The position numbers and the translations under genes are program-made. Under the pieces are notes generated by a model that was not told the origin of the DNA, did not search any database, and saw nothing but the letters and a program-made list of their open reading frames with translations. From the NCBI GenBank assembly GCA_031761405.1, contig JASEVX010000013.1:46818143-46882142 (forward strand): 64,000 nucleotides of DNA, given 5' to 3'. Position 1 is the first letter of the stretch. Every line of letters begins with the position of its first letter. The DNA comes from Serripes groenlandicus (lineage: Eukaryota; Mollusca; Bivalvia; Cardiida; Cardiidae). Positions 22,650-33,383 of the stretch are shown here, piece by piece.

Positions 22650-23227
22650 GTGGAACGTATAGACCTAATAACACGGCTGAGTGAACGTATAGACCTAATA
22701 ACACGGCTGAGTGAACGTATATACCTAAAAACACGGCTGAGTGAACGTATAGACCTAATAACACGGCTGAGTGAACGTATAGACCTAATAACACGGCTGA
22801 GTGAACGTATAGACCTAATAACACGGCTGAGTGGAACGTATAGACCTAATAACACGGCTGAGTGAACGTATAGACCTAATAACACGGCTGAGTGGAACGT
22901 AGACCTAATAACACGGCCGAGTGAACGTATAGACCTAATAACACGGCTGAGTGAACGTATAGACCTAATAACACGGCTGAGTGAACGTATAGACCTAATA
23001 ACACGGCTGAGTGAACGTATAGACCTAATAACACGGCTGAGTGAACGTATAGACCTAATAACACGGCTGAGTGAACGTATAGACCTAATAAAACGGCTGA
23101 GTGAACGTATAGACCTAATAACACGGCTGAGTGAACGTATAGACCTAATAACACGGCTGAGTGAACGTATAGACCTAATAAAACGGCTGAGTGAACGTAT
23201 AGACCTAATAAAACGGCTGAGTGAACG
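22650..23227. repeat. 30-bp minisatellite, ~19 units
   Basis: The unit is gtgaacgtatagacctaata plus acacggctga. Units are nearly identical, with single-base changes and two small indels near 22830 and 22890. Because 30 is divisible by 3, several frames stay open on both strands and give artefactual 'proteins' (for example 22607-23260 and 22876-23235). Confidence 0.95.
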
Positions 23228-23395
23228 CTGCACAAATATTGAACGATGGGAGTTCAACAAATAATGCGAACTTGTTGTGTTTCTCTATATAGCGGCACAT
23301 TAAATATATATGACATTTTTATAAAACGTATATGCACACTTTCATACCTAGGCTTCATATAAGCCACAATAATCACGCAAACACGTAGGGAATAT

Positions 23396-23658
23396 GAACC
23401 GTTCCACGATAAAACCAACACTGTGGACTCTGCGTAAAGTATCCACCCGGATCAGCCTAAGTATGCCGTGCAGACTAACCCGGACAGACACTTTTCGCCT
23501 CCTGTGGTTTTTCTGTTTCAGGAATCATTACTCTATACCATTATACTCATGAGACGGAATGTGTCGGCCCAGATCCGTCTGAGCGGACTTCGCAGGTTAA
23601 TCTGGGTCGAAACATTACGCAGAAGCCATAATGGGTTTTTTTTTTTCGCGGGACAGCA
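23396..23658. mobile_element. MITE family 1, full length
   Basis: Ends gaaccgttccacga and tcgcgggacagcac are imperfect inverted repeats. The centre has 'gtttcaggaatcattactct' and both gcagac/gcaggt modules. A poly-T run has expanded near the right end. Confidence 0.8.
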
Positions 23659-24700
23659 CATATTATATTGCAGTTTTTAGCGGTACAACTGTTTGAATTG
23701 TACTACGATAAGCGTGGGAACATTTATATCTCACGAGAATGAAGGTCAAGTGAGATGACTATTTGTTCAACAATCTTATAAATAATATACAAACTGCATA
23801 TCACTAGAACAACGTAATTTTACAGGTAAATAAAACGTACATGTATATAAAATAAAAAGTCTTTTCAATACCGAAATAACAGAATATACACATACAATAC
23901 AATTCATGAATGACGTCTCACATCACATTTCAATGACTTCTTCTATCATATTTCAATGACGTCACATCATATTTCAATGACGTCACATCATATTCCGGTG
24001 ACGCCCCATTACCATATTTCGTGCAGGGTTTTTTTTCCTGCATTTATAAATAACTAAATAATGCATGTTCAATCAAAATATAAGTGGAACATTTGAATTT
24101 CAATTCATATAAGAACTTGTCAAACCGAATTGTGTCTCGTCTGTGCAAAATCGGTGTTGCATATAAGAAAATGTCCCCGAAATTTGCATAAGCATAAGAT
24201 ATATGCTTAACAACTTCCACTTGAAATTAGAAAGATACCAATCAGTCACTTATAAAAACTCATCGACAGCATTCGATGTAATTGTTGAACACCCCTCATA
24301 GTTACGCCTGTTGATCTTTTTTGCTTTCACTTGAAGATGGCAAGACGATACATGAATTGAATTTTACCCGGTGAACATTGGTTGACATAATTAGGTTTTA
24401 ATTTCGATGAACAAACAGTGTATATGAGAAAAATGGTAAATCATTTTTTATACATTTACATATAACCAAATATAATATAGTTAAATTGGATATTTGTAGC
24501 GTGACTGTCATTGTATAGGAAGGATATGATAGTGATATCGAAGGCATTTAGTTTCTAATATACTTTTAAATATTTTAAAATAACATTTGATAAACACAAT
24601 TTTAGCTGTGAGCATTGAACAATTGATAAGAAAGCATTGATGAAGTATATATAAAAGAGAAAGCATAGATCGCTTTGATCATAATAAAGTGTTAAAATAA
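23659..24700. other. Non-coding; short repeat with TGACGTCA boxes
   Basis: No gene is seen. At ~23925-24005 a 21-bp unit (atttcaatgacgtcacatcat) repeats about four times, giving two perfect TGACGTCA palindromes at 23957 and 23978 and degenerate ones beside them. TGACGTCA is the CREB/ATF site consensus; function here is unknown. Confidence 0.6.
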
Positions 24701-24705
24701 CGAGA

Positions 24706-25140
24706 AATGAGGAAAGAAAGAGAATCAACATTTAGACTAAGTTCGATATTTGGACTACATCATAAAAGTGTCAGTGAATATCATAGTTCACCGCAATAGA
24801 TTACCTTACTTTCTTTGCAGCAATCTCATTATATTAGGCCATCGGAGTTCTCTTCGCATTTAAAGACAAAAGAACGGGACTACCAGTGGGTAAGTGTTAA
24901 CCATCATTCTGCAGTGTTAAGTCTTCGTACATGGACAAAGGCTTAAATCACACAGCATCGACGAGGAAAAACTAGAATCAACATTTGAATGCATCCAGAC
25001 TGAGATATATCGTAGGATTACATGACAATGGTGTCACAAAATTCAAATTTCACTGTAATAGATTAACTAATATTCTTTGCAACAATCGCCTTGTCTTTGG
25101 CAATCGAAATATTCTTCGCGTTTAAAGACAGAAACAAACG
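24706..25140 (+). repeat. Duplicated first-exon region of the symporter relic
   Basis: Positions 24706-24893 and 24960-25140 are diverged direct repeats sharing 'gaatcaacattt', 'caatagatta', 'ttctttgca', 'ttcttcgc(a/g)tttaaagaca' and downstream codons. The upstream unit has an intact acceptor (ttctttgcag) and a clean donor (ggg|taagtg region); the downstream unit runs on into the symporter coding sequence. Confidence 0.7.
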
Positions 25141-26646
25141 ATATCTGATTTATTATTTCCTTGCAGATAGAAAGTCGGCCGTATTGCCAACAGCATTGTC
25201 CCTGCTTGTCTCATACCATTCATCGATTGTCATCCTTGGGGCACCAGTTGAAGGGTATAACTATGGCATGACGAGCGCCTATTACGCAGTTGCAATGTGG
25301 CTTAGTTTTATATTTGGCGGGCTGGTTGCGGTGCCCATTTTGTATCCACTGAAGCTTACATTAGTGTTTAAATATTTTCAGCTACGTTACCACGACAATA
25401 TTATCCGATATATCGCGTCTGCATTAGGTTTGATATGTTTTGTCGTTTGCATGAGAATCGTTATTTTTGGTACCAGTGTGGCCCTTGAATTCATAATAGG
25501 GATCCCATACTGGGGCACGATCTTAATTTGCACCATTGTGACCGCAACGTATACTTCGATAGAGGGTATGAAAGCTGTGATATAGACCGATGTATTCCAG
25601 CTGATGATCATGCTTATTGGAGTATTCTCATTAATTATAAAATTATCGACAGTGGTAGGTGGTATGGGCAATATGATCAACCTAGCTTCGAGGAGATTAG
25701 ACGTAGGATACTTCAGGATCGATCCGAGAATAAGATACCAGTTCTGGAACACTGGCATTGCCCTATTTGCAGTATTTCTTTTTTCAATCCTCCAACAGCC
25801 AGGATGTCAGGGAATCAGCTGTGCACCTACCCTTAAAGTAGAAAGACAAATCGTCATTGTGGCTGGGATATTAACAGGGATTTTCTGCTTCTTTATTAGC
25901 TTCGAAGGAGTTGCTATCTACGCATACTACTCATCGATAGGATGCGATCCACTCGCATCGGGTCGAATTGACAATGTGAACCAGCTTATTCCGCTAACTG
26001 TAATTGACTTATTCTCATCGTTGCCAGGTTTGTCTTGATTGTTCATTGCAGATCTGTCTAGTGCAGCACTTAGCACGTTGTCGTCATGTCTTAGCAGCTT
26101 AGGCGCAGTTACATACGAGGATATTATACGTGAACAATTTTACGCATTCACGGGATGTATTGACGGGCCGGTATGTGCACTATTCATGGTGTCAATGTTT
26201 TACAATAGAGCCACGACGAAAGGCGTTGTCATGGGGACATTTGTAGGCATGGCAGTCGTGTTCCGTCGGCTCCTGTTCCCGGACGCTTATGGATACCATG
26301 CAATACAACTATTCCACGATGTCATCGTTACCAGCCAATACCATATCTACTGTCTTGACCACGAAAACGTACCAATTGCAAGTTACAAACGATTCCAGAT
26401 ACAACATTTCTAACAGAAATCTATTCTATTTCTTTCATGTGTTTTTCTATGATTGGATGTGTCACATCTGTCATCGTAGCAATTTTGATAAGTCTGTGCA
26501 CTACTCCACCAGATGAGGTTGACGATAAATATTTGTTTAGTTTTAAGAAACATAACTGGCTGGCCTTCTTTGTCAGAAATGACGAAGATCATTACGTCGA
26601 TGTGAAAGAAGATATGCTCTCAACGAAGGTGAAATTCATGATTTAA
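25079..26646 (+). pseudogene. Sodium/solute symporter (SLC5 family) pseudogene
   Basis: In living genes this family couples Na+ to uptake of solutes such as monocarboxylates at the plasma membrane. One reading frame runs from ~25079 to ~26300, interrupted only by TAG at 25583-25585 and TGA at 26036-26038. It then slips frame twice, with the C-terminal part in the frame of 26437-26646. Family landmarks are LADRKSAVLPTALSLL, GAPVEGYNYG, EGMKAVI/TDVFQ, GG.GNM, RYQFWNTGIALF and DLSSAALSTLSSCLSS. About 80 residues are missing between 'IIREQF' and 'GCIDGPVCALF', where several membrane helices should be. No introns interrupt the homology, which suggests a retrocopy or a long single exon. It is closest to the SLC5A8/A12/A6 group by eye. 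Confidence 0.8.
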
Positions 26647-26824
26647 TGGCTACCAAAACATGATTCTGACTTAGCTACATATATTGTAATACTATTGTTC
26701 TGATTGATGCTAGACTAAAATATGTGTTTTTTTGTGGATTAAACCTTGTATCAGCTTAAGTAGTTCTCATATTCCGGTATAAAAAATGTTCCGCTTCCGT
26801 TTTCGTTAAAATCGTTTTCGTCGA

Positions 26825-27115
26825 ATTGATTGAATTTAACTAAACGCCGTTTTTAACGGTGTTTAGATTATATCTGGCGGCCAGTTCACCTTGAGTTTCA
26901 AGGCTTTCTCGCACCTTTACTCCACACATCATTCTAGTTTCTTTTCCACATCTATGCTGCTCTACAGTCAAATAAATCATAACAACCACTTTTTGAATAT
27001 AATTGAGTGTATACCTTCACAATGATTGGGGGTTTAACGCCGTTTTCAACAATTTTTCAGTCATATTGCGGCGGTCAGTTCACCGACTCATATGTTTCTT
27101 GGCTTTCTCGAAATG
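26825..27115 (-). mobile_element. Two partial SINE family 1 bodies
   Basis: 'attgaatttaactaaacgcc..ggcggccagttcacc' at 26828-26945 and 'ttgggggtttaacgccg..gcggtcagttcacc' at 27027-27112 are the tail-side halves of SINE family 1 on the minus strand. Both lack the tRNA-like head. Confidence 0.7.
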
Positions 27116-27134
27116 CACTTTTTTTCATTCATGA

Positions 27135-27400
27135 ACTAATTCATAATATATGTTTCTGTCACTAATTAATACATTAAACATTTTTCTTGAACTCACTAAA
27201 TCATTAAACATGTTTCTTCTACTAACTAAAGCATTAAAAATGTTTCTAGAGCTAACTAATACATTAAACATGTTTCTTGAACTAATTAAATAATTAAACA
27301 TGTTTCTTGAACTAACTAAAGCATTACAGATGTGTCTGTCACTAACTAATACATTAAACATGTTACTTGGACTAACTAAAGCATTAAACATAACTAATTA
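27135..27400. repeat. 30-bp AT-rich minisatellite, ~9 units
   Basis: Unit like actaactaaagcattaaaca plus tgtttcttga. The multiple-of-three period leaves the minus frame 27125-27391 open as a repeat peptide; I do not read it as a gene. Confidence 0.9.
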
Positions 27401-27789
27401 ATAACGAGCGCAGCGAGTTATTAGATAACATCTTTAGTCAAGATAAAGATATATATCAGAATTCGATGGTCTATCAAATTTCATGGGCGACTTTCAGGCC
27501 CGCAGTCAACGCTCTAATTGGATATAATTCGAAAATTGAAATATATTTGTTGATGCATTCGTAAAAGTGTTATGGTTATTCATCATCTTATATTTTTAAG
27601 ACATTTCTTATAAATGATTGGCGTAGATAAATTAAACAAGAACATTTATTCTTTATCTAAGTAGTCCGCAGCGACGAAGGCTTTGTTGTCAAGGAACTGT
27701 CTTCAGTCCAACTCGAAATGTTGTGAATGTCATTGTATAACAATATAAAGCCACAAAGGCTTAAAATTATAGTCCAGTGTCTGAACAAA

Positions 27790-28440
27790 ACGAATATTTG
27801 GTATCAGAAAATAGATTATTTGATATCAGAAAATGGATTTCTTGACATCAAAAATTGAATTTCTGATATCAATAAATGGAATTTCTGATATCAAGAAATA
27901 TAAATGATTTTCTGATATCATGAAATCGAATTTTTGATATAAAAAAATAGTGACGATTTTCTGATATCAAGAAATACATTTTCTGATATCAAACATTCAT
28001 TTTCTGATATCAGGAATTCGAATTCTTGATATCAGAAAATCATTTACATTTCTTGATATCAGAAAATCCATTTTCTGATGTCAAAAAATCCATTTTCTGA
28101 TATCAAATAATCTATTTTCTGATATCAAAAAATACTGACGATTTTCGGATATCAAGAAATACATTTTCTGATATCAGGAATTCGAATTCTTGATATCAGA
28201 AAATCATCTGATATGGAAAATTAGAGCATATTTCTTGATATTTTTTGATATCAGGAATTCGATTTTTTGATATCATTATTTTCTGATATCAAAAATTCGA
28301 ATTCCTGATATCAAAAAATTAATTTTTGATATCAGAAAATCTATTTTTTGATATCAGAAAATACCGTTTATTTCTTGATATCAAGAAATCCATTTTCTGA
28401 TATCATAAAATCAAATTCCTGATATCAAAAAATAAGGAAT
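27790..28440. repeat. GATATC palindrome field
   Basis: About 650 bp made of alternating 'ttttctgatatc' and 'gatatcaagaaat' blocks in both orientations, with dozens of GATATC sites. Neighbouring blocks are mutual reverse complements, so the DNA or a transcript could form many alternative hairpins. Spacing is irregular, so this is not a simple tandem array. No coding frame. Confidence 0.9.
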
Positions 28441-30633
28441 AAATAGTAAAACGGCGCCTCATACACGGCCCTCATTTCACAAAATATATGTGTATGAAAA
28501 TGGCATGATTCAAGGAAACAGGTGGGCGGCTGCTAAATGATTTCAATGGCCTTTTAGTATGAAACAAGTGACAGGAAAAAATGAGAATGTTCTTTTCGTT
28601 CTAGGAAATAAGTTTGTCACAGGTCTTTTATATTATTTTCGTATGTCTACTTGTCACAAAACTATATTGGGGCGAAACGTTAGATCTTGGTTACATTTTA
28701 CCAGGTTATGGTTAAGAGTTCCTGTTCGTGTTTGAAACACTAGTACAGCAAACCAAATTGTGCAGATTAGGAGTGTTTTGCTGGTCCATAATGTAGGTTT
28801 GGGCTGCATCCTCACAATCGCGAGTATACAAATAGTATTTAAACACCTTGCAACATTCTTATCATGTCAGACATGCTCATTGCTTTTTATTGCCTAAAAT
28901 GAAACTGGGATTCCGTTTCGTTCCAAATGTGTATCGCACTCATAGTCATATGTGAAGTTGTGCACAGTGTATGTCGTCTTTTGTTTATCTGCTTCTCTGA
29001 TAAGTTAAACCACTGATGATATTTTCTGTCCATAGACGATGTTATTTTGCGTCGCACTGAAGCAGTAATACTAGCAATGGTTTCAATTTGGAATTTTTAT
29101 TTAATTATGGATAAAGATCAGATTTCTGTATATTTTGTTCATACCAATTTATATTCATTTAACCAATGAATCAGCTGATTATTTATTAGTGATTAATTGG
29201 TGGTGTCCATCGATGGAAATGCATTGGCAGATCTGTGGCAGAGTCAATTCACTATCAAAGTTGCACAGTTGTACAGGTTTGAACCAATGACAAGTCATTC
29301 CAACAAGAAGTGAATTTTATGGATTTTTAAATTCAGCTTTTTACGATAATTAAACGACATCCTGTCATTGGGTCTTGTTAGTTTTTCTCCCTGACATTGT
29401 TTGGTTACACTACTACTCAAACGTCACAACTGGCTGGTTTATCTGCTTTCTCCATACATTGAAAATTAAATGGTGACTAGAACTTTGACATTTGGCCTGC
29501 CTGATCTACCATCTTACCGATTAAGTTTCAGTTTTTCGTTTCTTCTTTAAAATCAAGATATTATGTTTGTCCACTTACATTACACTGATTAGTTCCAAAC
29601 ATGCCTCACCATATCCAAATTCAAAGGTTTTTTTTATAACTCCACAATGTTTTGACTTTATATCCAGTCGAGGATGTTCCCATTCAGCATTTTGATGGAT
29701 ATTTCTTCTTTCATCTGAGTTTAGTTTAGCCCTGCATACAACATTGACTGCAACAGCCAAATAACTATGTAAGGAAGAGTAAGCAGGTCTTAATTGCTTC
29801 CACGATATCTCAGTCAGCACTCATTGTATCCTATGTTGTGGGTACATTACTACTCAAAGACTGGTCTCAGTCTGCTGATTTCTTTGCGTAGCTACAACAT
29901 TAGCATTAGGATGCGAAATAAGGCTTTAATAACATGCAAAATATGCCATTTCTTGAGCTCTGAACATTGAAGTTGACGAATTGTTGGTATAATGACTGCA
30001 GCAACCAAAATAACTTATTTCAGTTATCGAAGTAATCCACATGTTTTAAAATGTACAAGGTAGTTAACACTTGCTTCTGTATTGAATATGGGTTCAATTT
30101 TCTTGTTAATTAATGTCTGAATTTTACTTTACATGTACATTTCTTTACTGTACATGTTTGTAGGGTGTTTTAACCTGCTATCAACATTTTTTAAGGGAAA
30201 GCCATTAGTACCATTTTGAAGTCTTTGAAGTAACATTTAAATACAGTTTCTATAGTTACATATGATGACATTAGTTTAGATTAATACTAGCCTGTGCAGC
30301 TGTATGTTCAGATACAACGCAACATTAAAATATAAGACAGTGATTAGATTAAATTCATCAGCTGATGTATATACACTTTGAATTTAATTCATTCACATTA
30401 TGCAAGCTGCATCCTAATAACATCAGTCCCAAGTAAGAAGGGTCTATATGAATGGCACGAAACTGATTCCTTTGTAACGACTGTAACATATATCATGTCC
30501 TAACCCTAATGCATTGTCAGGAGTGGAAACATTATTGATCTGTTTCAAAGTAATTCTTCAAATTTCCCAAATATATAAATTTATCAAGTGGCTAAACATC
30601 ATAAAACTCATGTAAACCGATATTCTATATGTT
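28441..30633. other. Non-coding stretch, no gene recognised
   Basis: About 2.2 kb of AT-rich sequence. The longest frame (minus, 29575-29820, 81 codons) has no recognisable domain or splice context. Nothing else was identified. Confidence 0.55.
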
Positions 30634-30812
30634 TTAACCCTTTTCCAAATATATACGTTTTCTCACTACTCAGCAGATGACCACTTTTGTAAACACTATG
30701 AAAAAAGCAGAAATTATTCTAACCAAGCAATTTTTACTGCCAAAGTGTTTTCAATTTTTTCTAGGAATTAAACCTTCTGCATATGTGTTGTACATGGGAG
30801 AGGGATAAGACA
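30634..30812. mobile_element. MITE family 2 (TTAACCCTTTCC), degenerate copy
   Basis: Begins 'tttaacccttttcc' and has 'cagcagatgaccacttttg', then the inverted 'ttctgcatatgtgttgtacat' and 'gggagaggga'. It is a diverged relative of the copies at 44645 and 47350. Confidence 0.55.
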
Positions 30813-30885
30813 TAATTTAGTTATTTTCAAACATATGGTTTAAAACAAAATTTCATTTGAAACTTTAAATTAAGCAATTTTATTT

Positions 30886-31830
30886 AGCTCACCTGAGCAC
30901 AAAGTGCTCCAGGTGATCTCTTGTGATCACATTTTGTCCATCTGTCAGGCATCAACACCAATTGCCTTGTGAATACTCTACAGGCAACATTTGGCATCCA
31001 ATTGTTACGAATGTTTATCCGAACTTTCATCTACATCAAATCTTTCCCAAGTTTAAAACTGGATCATGTGAGGTCAAAAACTCAGTCACAAGGTGAAATT
31101 CAAGGTAAATCTTGTGAACACTCTGGGGGCTGCATTTTTAATTTGAGCATATATTGAAACTTTATTAGAATAATTGTCTTGATGATATCTAGTCTAAGTT
31201 CGAATATACAGGTAGGTCATGTCCGGTCAAGAACTAAGTTTCTATGCCAAATTAATAATTTTCTTGATGATATTTAGTCCAAGATTGAAAATGGGTCATG
31301 TCGGTTCTAACACTAGGTCACTTCGCAAAATTAATGGAAAACTTTGTGAATATTGTGGAAGCTGCATTTTTAATATCAGCATGTTGAAACATTTTCACAA
31401 TAGATGTCTTCATGATATCTAATCTAAGTTTTAGTGAAGGTCATGTTCTGTCAAAAACTAGGTCACTAGGCTAAATTTGAGAAAAATATGTTTAACACTC
31501 TAGAGACTGCATTATTTGCATCAGCAGCTTGACACTTTGTAAGACTGTTTGTCTTGTCAATAGCTAGAACAATTTTGGAAAATAGGTCTTGTTGGTTTAA
31601 AATGTAGGTCACTAGGCCAAATTAAAAAAACAGGTCAAGACTGGAAGCCATATTTTTAACTCGATTATTTTGAAATTTTGTCTTAAATATTGTCTTGAAG
31701 ATATACATGTATAAGACAAATTCAAATATGGGTCATGATGGGTACAAAACAAGCTCACCAGAGCTGATAAAAGGTAAATCTTGACTGCAATATAAGTTAT
31801 TGTAATTGACTATGTGCTTTGCAAAACTCA
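30886..31830. mobile_element. 'agctcacctgagca' repeat element, left part
   Basis: Opens with tagctcacctgagcacaaag and 'tgctccaggtgatct', then 'tgtccatctgtc', then about six ~150-bp 'gtcactagg' units. This start is a common bivalve repeat end. A matching 'ctcaggtgagcgatata' end lies at ~35426, so the element may span to there with a ~2.9-kb insertion. Confidence 0.7.
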
Positions 31831-33383
31831 GAGCAGCGATCCGGTTAATGATAATTTGAAGATTTGGGTACTTTGCAATATTTTTTTTTTTTAAATTACA
31901 TTATGTTTCGGTCAACATTTTGGAACATTTTTGGCCTGTTTTCAAAAGTTGGCTCTTTCAGAGTTGGCCTACACGTGGCAAGGCTGGGCATCATAACTTA
32001 AGATATTGATTGCTAACAAACAAAACAAACAAAAAAAGTATACAAAATGAAAATGAAGTAAACAGAAGCAAGGCAGATGATTATATAATATAAGATTAGT
32101 AATCTTTTCTTTATTTTATGCACAGGAATTCGCCGTGGCCCTGTGGTTTTACGCCACGGCGAATTCCTGTTGGAGTTAAAAGTGTGTATAAATTGATTTA
32201 AAGTTACATCAGAATGAAAGTTGCTGTAGAGGTAGGTTAATAAATATACCTTGACCCCCATACAATGTATTACTAGTATAAGTCTTGGTCTTATGAGATT
32301 GTAAATTGTAATTTTGCAGATAGTTTGCTGATGGGAGAATATAACAAAGATAAAAATAGACAGAAAAAGTGTTGGAGAGTTCATCCATAATAGGTGTATT
32401 AGGTTATAATGGGACAGAGCTTTCAATCACAGAGTGAATCCCGCTAAATAAATATGTATTCTATGATTTATTAGACCAAAAATAGAGTTGGTAGTAAAAC
32501 GCTATGAGGGAAATAGATATGATGATGTCATCACTTTGAAATGTGATTTTCCCACGGCTTAACATTGTAAACAATAGTGATTTGACCGTTGTAGAGATGC
32601 TTCCACTGAGACAAGTCTGTTTTGAACTGTCCCAGTGGACCCATCCGAACAATTAATTAAAAAGTGCAATATGTAATTATATTAAAATTATTTGTGTCAA
32701 AATTAAACATTCCATTTTATCTTAAAATAACTAAGACAGTAGTTTCACATTGAGAGTTTGGAGTATCTGACAATTTAGAGGAGACATCCACCTGCATGTA
32801 CGCCCCCCGACCACATGACCACATCCGGGATCTGAAGGATGATTTCCAATCACGATCAGTGAAGAAAAGATTTGCCAACACCATGAACTTACACGAACCG
32901 GGATATGATCAGAGTCATGTCTCAATTTGTGCTGGTTTTAAAACTTTAATGTACTACGTTAGAACTATATAAGAGAGATTCACTCCATGATCTAGATACT
33001 GCAGATTATATTGTATCTGTCATCTGACAGTTTAGCAGGTAAGTCTCTAGAGCGATAAAGGTGGATGTTCGGAGCGCTTTAGATGGAAACAATAAGTTGA
33101 ATAGATTCAGAGCAACCCCTATCCGTTTTAGTGACCCAGAGAGCTTATTTTGTGACTTACTAAAAATATCTTTCAGGATTGAGCATAGATTATACAAAAG
33201 GCCCTGGTCATAAAGATTTAAGTGCTCTTTGATACAATGCAACTGAAGACATGGGAGAACTGTTTTGATTTGTAAGAATAAATGAAGCTAAGGTTTTTGA
33301 TATGTTTCTTCTGTTGAATAGTATTATGTAATATCTTGTCCGGTTCTGTTTTGTGCTCGTTTTGAGGCTGTGCCTTTTCCATA
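31831..33383. other. Non-coding, downstream of the lectin gene
   Basis: No gene recognised. It contains a strong hairpin at 32122-32170 and would include the lectin 3' UTR just below 33384 on the minus strand. I could not place a convincing AATAAA signal close to the stop codon. Confidence 0.5.
32122..32170. repeat. Perfect 18-bp hairpin with 13-nt loop
   Basis: acaggaattcgccgtggc (32122-32139) and gccacggcgaattcctgt (32153-32170) are exact reverse complements. It is isolated and GC-rich in an AT-rich background. It could be a relic of a foldback element or a structured RNA. Confidence 0.85.

Noticed and set aside
22607..23260. 217- and 119-residue repetitive proteins on the minus strand
   Set aside because: They are translations of a 30-bp minisatellite whose period is a multiple of three; frames are open on both strands and no start, splice or domain context exists.
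25091..26646. Functional SLC5 transporter with selenocysteine or stop read-through
   Set aside because: Besides TAG and TGA there are later frame slips and a ~80-residue deletion across membrane helices, so decay explains it better.
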